Assembly: GCA_046233115.1 (NCBI GenBank)
Contig: JBJXHM010000003.1
Coordinates: forward strand, 372,001-436,000
Source of the DNA: JACOMY01 sp046233115
GTDB lineage: Bacteria > Pseudomonadota > Alphaproteobacteria > Kiloniellales > JACOMY01
Direction: 5' to 3'
Length of the DNA stretch: 64,000 nucleotides
In this document: in pieces, positions 61,190 to 64,000 of the stretch
Position numbering within the stretch: the stretch's first letter is position 1
Layout: each line of letters begins with the position of its first letter
Position numbers and translations under genes: made by a program
Notes under the pieces: model-generated
What the model saw: the letters and a program-made list of their open reading frames with translations, nothing else
Databases searched by the model: none
What the model was told of the DNA's origin: nothing

Positions 61190-61867
61190 TCAGGCCGCTT
61201 CTCTGGCCAGCCGCTGCAGGGTCGGCAGCAGCTCGCTGGGATCGGGGCGATGGGTGTAGTCGGGGTTGACCTCGGCATAGTGGATCACCCCGTCCCGGCC
61301 GATGACGAAGCGCGCCGGCATCGGCAGGGTCCAGCTCTCGTCGCCGTTCACCACGGCCAGGTCGTTCTTGAAGGCGTTCTTGTAGAGGTCCTCCAGATAG
61401 TCCGGCAGACGGAAGCGCAGGCCGAAGGCAGCCGCCACCTCGTTGTGCGGATCGGAGAGGATCGGGAAGCTCAGCGCGTTGGTGCGCTGCGAGCGGCGGC
61501 TGTTGGCGGCCGTCTGCGGCGAAACCGCAACTATCCGGGCGCCCTGCGCCTCGATCGTGGGCAAGGCTTCCTGCAAGGCCTGCAAGTCCATGTTGCAGTA
61601 GGGGCACCAGACTCCGCGGTAGAAGGTCAGCACCAGCGGTCCCTCGGCCAGCAGGTCCTGCAGGCTGTGCACCTGGCCCTCGGCATCCTCGAGGGTGAAG
61701 TCCGGGGCGCGGTCGCCCGCCTTCAAGGCCTTGGCCGCGGCACCGGAGGCAATCAGTTCATCGGTCGCGCGGTGCATCGGCTCGTGCACCCAGTCGGGGG
61801 CATTCCAGGGCGGGCCGCCAGCCTCGAAGTTGGCACGGAAGGCGTCGAGTGTCTCCTGAAGCGACAT
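61190..61867 (-). CDS. Peroxiredoxin, AhpC/TSA family (WCPYC type, tandem paralogue)
   Basis: 225 residues from ATG 61867, which follows CAGGAGATCATCCC; the frame extends to 61900 without need. The redox motif is C88-P-Y-C91 in TFYRGVWCPYCNMDLQALQ. The N-terminal extension SLQETLDAFRANFEAGGPPW mirrors that of the gene downstream, so they are tandem duplicates with diverged C-termini. It is divergent from a LysR-type regulator 112 bp away, the usual layout for a regulated peroxide-defence gene. Confidence 0.88.
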   Translation of the reverse strand: MSLQETLDAFRANFEAGGPPWNAPDWVHEPMHRATDELIASGAAAKALKAGDRAPDFTLEDAEGQVHSLQDLLAEGPLVLTFYRGVWCPYCNMDLQALQEALPTIEAQGARIVAVSPQTAANSRRSQRTNALSFPILSDPHNEVAAAFGLRFRLPDYLEDLYKNAFKNDLAVVNGDESWTLPMPARFVIGRDGVIHYAEVNPDYTHRPDPSELLPTLQRLAREAA

Positions 61868-61979
61868 GGGATGATCTCCTGGTTCGATGGAGGCCGTCAC
61901 GCGGCCACGACAAAGAGATCGCTCATTTGCTTCCTATGCAGTAGTCGGCGCAGAGAAATATGATATATCCGGATTCCAA
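61868..61979. promoter_or_regulatory. Divergent LysR/peroxiredoxin promoter region
   Basis: A 112-bp spacer with an AT-rich segment around 61945-61972 containing the palindrome GATATATC (61962-61969), close to the lysR start. A LysR regulator would be expected to bind here and act on both genes. No longer dyad was found. Confidence 0.4.
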
Positions 61980-62900
61980 ATGACCGATCGACTGACCGCC
62001 CTGCGGCTCTTCTCGCGCGTCGCCCGGCTGGGAAGCTTCTCGCGCGCGGCCAGGGAGTCGGCACTGTCGCAGCCCTCGGTGTCGCGCATCATCGCCGAAC
62101 TGGAGCGCGACGTCGGTGCCGGCCTGCTGACCCGCACCACCCGTGCCGTCGTCCTGACCGAGGCCGGCCAGGACTACCTGGCACGGATCGAGCCGATCCT
62201 GGCGGCGCTCGACGAAGCGGACCATGCGGCCAGGGGCACCGGCGAGCTGCGCGGCACCCTCAGGGTCGCGGCCTCCTCCAGCTTCACCATGCGTGCGGTG
62301 GTCCCGGCGCTGCCGGACTTCCTGGCGCGCCACCCTGCCCTCAGGATCGAGATGACGATCGACGACCTGCGCCAGGACCTGCTGGCCGACGGGATCGACG
62401 TTGCCCTGCGTTTCGGCCGACTCCCCGATTCCACCGCCACGGCCCGCTATCTGGCCACACTCCGACGCGTGCTGGTCGCCGCGCCCACCTACCTGGAGCG
62501 GGCGGGAACCCCGGGCTCACCGGCGGACCTACCGGGGCACAGAATCATCCTCGGTCCCGCAACGACGGGGGCGGCCGCCAGAGGACAGGTGAGCTGGACC
62601 TTCGAGCGGGACGGCCGCCAGCTATCGGTGCGGCTGGACGGACATCTCGGCTTCACCCTGCACGAGGCGGCGACGGCCGCGGCCGTCGCGGGGCTCGGCA
62701 TCTTCGCCGCCGGCAGCTTCGGCTGCCGTACCGAGATCGAGGACGGCCGGCTGCACCGCCTGCTGACCGACTGGAGCATGGATGCGGTCGAGATCCACGC
62801 CGTCTTCCCGGCCGGACGGGCCGCCAAGCCCGCCGCCCGCGCCTTCGCCGATCACCTGAAGGCGACGCTCGACGCCGTTCCGGACGGCTTCTGGACCTAG
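61980..62900 (+). CDS. LysR-family transcriptional regulator
   Basis: 306 residues from ATG 61980; the frame extends upstream to 61887 across the promoter. The N-terminal winged helix (LRLFSRVARLGSFSRAARES, SQPSVSRIIAELERDVGAGL) is followed by a periplasmic-binding-like effector domain (about 90-300; LRGTLRVAASSSFTMRAVVP, ADGIDVALRFGRLPDS) of the CrgA/DsdC-type group. It is divergent from the tandem peroxiredoxins and probably regulates them. Confidence 0.93.
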   Translation: MTDRLTALRLFSRVARLGSFSRAARESALSQPSVSRIIAELERDVGAGLLTRTTRAVVLTEAGQDYLARIEPILAALDEADHAARGTGELRGTLRVAASSSFTMRAVVPALPDFLARHPALRIEMTIDDLRQDLLADGIDVALRFGRLPDSTATARYLATLRRVLVAAPTYLERAGTPGSPADLPGHRIILGPATTGAAARGQVSWTFERDGRQLSVRLDGHLGFTLHEAATAAAVAGLGIFAAGSFGCRTEIEDGRLHRLLTDWSMDAVEIHAVFPAGRAAKPAARAFADHLKATLDAVPDGFWT

Positions 62901-62946
62901 AGCATCCTCGCCTCGCAACCGCTCAGCCGAAATGCTCTAGCCTTTT
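62897..62946 (+). terminator. LysR terminator formed by a palindromic element
   Basis: CTAGAGCAT (62897-62905, overlapping the lysR stop) pairs with ATGCTCTAG (62932-62940), followed by CCTTTTGTTTTC. A 9-bp stem with a 26-base loop and T-rich tail can act as a terminator. The CTAGAGCAT arms resemble a palindromic repeat I recall from many alphaproteobacterial genomes. Confidence 0.6.
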
Positions 62947-62956
62947 GTTTTCTCGC

Positions 62957-63006
62957 GCAAATCGTCGTAGCAGACCAGTCCCTCCGCTCGGGATTTGCTC
63001 TAGCCT
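62957..63006. repeat. Second palindromic element beside the LysR terminator
   Basis: GCAAATC (62957-62963) pairs with GATTTGC (62992-62998). The right arm runs into TGCTCTAGCCT (62996-63006), an exact 11-bp copy of 62933-62943 in the preceding element. Two related palindromes thus lie in tandem, filling the gap between the lysR and ferredoxin stop codons and possibly terminating the latter. Confidence 0.5.
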
Positions 63007-63316
63007 ACTCCGGCAGCTCGACCAGGATGCGATCGGCCTCCAGCTTGACGGCGTAGGTCTTCAGCGGCTCGTCGACCGGGCCCTCGACCGGCTCGCCGGT
63101 GCGGATGTTGAAGATGCCCTGGTGGATCGGGCACTCGACGCAGCCGTCCTCCACATAGCCCTCCGACAAGAGGGCGAACTGGTGGGTGCAGATATCGTCG
63201 GTCGCGAAGTACTCGTCATCCAGGCGATAGATCGCCAGCCGCAGGCCGTTCAGCTCGACACCCACGACATCGCTGTCCGCCAGTGCATCGACGGTCGTTG
63301 CTTCAACCCAGCTCAT
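63005..63316 (-). CDS. Rieske-type 2Fe-2S ferredoxin
   Basis: 103 residues, typical for Rieske ferredoxins of oxygenase systems or NirD-like proteins. Cluster ligands are C43 and H45 (DDICTHQFALL), and C62 and H65 (VECPIHQGIF). The start at 63316 is preceded by GGGGAAG; the frame continues upstream without a ribosome site. It would shuttle electrons to a ring-hydroxylating oxygenase. The Rieske oxygenase at 31374 lacks a nearby partner, but 31 kb separate them and a partner gene beyond the right edge is as likely. Divergent from an alpha/beta hydrolase. Confidence 0.9.
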   Translation of the reverse strand: MSWVEATTVDALADSDVVGVELNGLRLAIYRLDDEYFATDDICTHQFALLSEGYVEDGCVECPIHQGIFNIRTGEPVEGPVDEPLKTYAVKLEADRILVELPE

Positions 63317-63538
63317 GGTCTTCCCCAACGCAGGCTCTCCCGTCGTCGCGACGGAGAGTATATTAATGAAACCGATAGTTCGATCAGATCTATCGATTTG
63401 AACAAGGTGGCGAGACCCTGCCCTACTTCGCCCCAGAGAGCAAGAGAGTGAGCAAGAGAGAGCCGCCTGCTGGCGTGCCAGGCCCTTGCGGCCCATGATC
63501 CGGGCAGGTCCAGTCAGCGCCATTGCGAAAGGGTCCCC
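63317..63538. promoter_or_regulatory. Divergent ferredoxin/hydrolase control region with dyad
   Basis: CGATAG (63373-63378) and CTATCG (63390-63395) form a perfect 6-bp inverted repeat with 11 bases between, inside an AT-rich stretch. On the minus strand TATACT (63362-63357) is a fair -10 for the ferredoxin gene, placing the dyad over its -35 zone. It is a candidate operator; the regulator may lie beyond the right edge. Confidence 0.5.
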
Positions 63539-64000
63539 ATGTCGCTTCCGATTCAATATCCCATCGCCGCCAAGGGCAAGACGCTACGCGTGATGCAGTG
63601 GGGCCTGGAGGGACCGCCTGTGGTGCTGGTGCACGGGCTGGGCTCGCGCTCGGAGCTCTGGCGCCCTTTCGCCGAGTTGGTCTCGGCCCAGGGCTACCGC
63701 TGCCTGGCGATCGACACGCCCGGCCACGGCCTCTCCTGGAAGGGCGGCGACTTCGACTACAGCGCCGCCGGCCATGCCGCCCTGCTGGAATCGGCCTTCG
63801 ACGCTCTGGGCGAGCAGAAGGTACATCTGGTGGCCTCCTCGCTCGGCGGCCTGCATGCCGCGGCCACGGCCGTCAGCGTCCCCGACCGGCTGCACTCGCT
63901 CACCATGATCGGCAGCATCGGTCTCAAGGCGATGACGCCGGAGCGCTGCGAGTGGACCGCCAGCTACCTCTCGGACATGAGCCGCGAGGCGATCACGCAG
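63539..64000 (+). CDS. Alpha/beta-hydrolase fold enzyme, 3' end beyond window
   Basis: The first 154 codons of an open frame that reaches the right edge. The oxyanion segment is VVLVHGLGSRSELW (28-41), followed by the core AIDTPGHGLSW (57-67). The nucleophile elbow is VASSLGG with S101 as the serine; alanine replaces the first glycine of GxSxG. The acid and histidine lie off the edge. Divergent from a Rieske ferredoxin, it may hydrolyse a ring-cleavage product, but the sequence in view does not decide between esterase, dehalogenase and C-C hydrolase. Confidence 0.85.
   Translation, partial: MSLPIQYPIAAKGKTLRVMQWGLEGPPVVLVHGLGSRSELWRPFAELVSAQGYRCLAIDTPGHGLSWKGGDFDYSAAGHAALLESAFDALGEQKVHLVASSLGGLHAAATAVSVPDRLHSLTMIGSIGLKAMTPERCEWTASYLSDMSREAITQ

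Overview
The window looks like the chromosome of a high-GC, metabolically versatile alphaproteobacterium, probably of the Rhodospirillales/Kiloniellales type. Supporting signs are TRAP and sugar-type ABC importers, molybdenum hydroxylases, paired hydantoinase genes, FCD-type GntR control and REP-like intergenic palindromes with arms of the TCCTCCGA / CTAGAGCAT kind. I see no rRNA, tRNA, CRISPR array or complete mobile element. Genus-level placement is not possible from the sequence alone.

Layout. 1-4509 (-): the N-terminal 1503 codons of a giant RTX protein that runs off the left edge. 4797-5125: a frameshifted remnant of a phage small-terminase-like gene. 5249-8301: two TauD-type dioxygenases and an MFS transporter. 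8470-21694: an Old Yellow Enzyme, a DadA-like FAD oxidoreductase, a complete TRAP transporter, a hydantoinase/oxoprolinase set (one HyuA, two HyuB), a second FAD oxidoreductase and a divergent XRE-cupin regulator; together a probable uptake-and-catabolism locus for a cyclic amide or N-methylated amine. 21723-27027: an RND efflux operon with divergent TetR. 27160-34785: TetR, an alpha/beta hydrolase, a fused one-chain N,N-dimethylformamidase, a Rieske oxygenase and two non-haem iron 2-oxoglutarate-type oxygenases. 34815-36495: a methyltransferase and a GntR regulator.

36720-46775 (-) is the most notable region: a tightly overlapping operon that matches what I remember of the 3-hydroxypyridine degradation (3hpd) clusters. 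It encodes a His-domain protein and an ATP-grasp protein (a split PEP-synthase/phenylphosphate-synthase-like kinase), a molybdenum hydroxylase whose FAD, 2Fe-2S, molybdopterin and SRPBCC components are four separate genes, N-formylmaleamate deformylase (NicD-like), 2,5-dihydroxypyridine dioxygenase (NicX-like) and an HD-domain protein. The likely route is 3-hydroxypyridine to 2,5-dihydroxypyridine to N-formylmaleamate to maleamate plus formate. Two convergent ABC importers with related TorT-like binding proteins follow (47188-50988 and 51275-54282). The first is transcribed divergently from the operon, and a perfect 24-bp palindrome lies in the shared control region.

54750-64000 carries a BTAD/TolB-like/TPR regulator, a DehI-family haloacid dehalogenase homologue, three thioredoxin-fold peroxiredoxins with AraC and LysR regulators, an ECF sigma factor coupled to an SRPBCC protein, a Rieske ferredoxin and the start of an alpha/beta hydrolase cut by the right edge. 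Nearly all remaining long reading frames are antisense shadows of these GC-rich genes.
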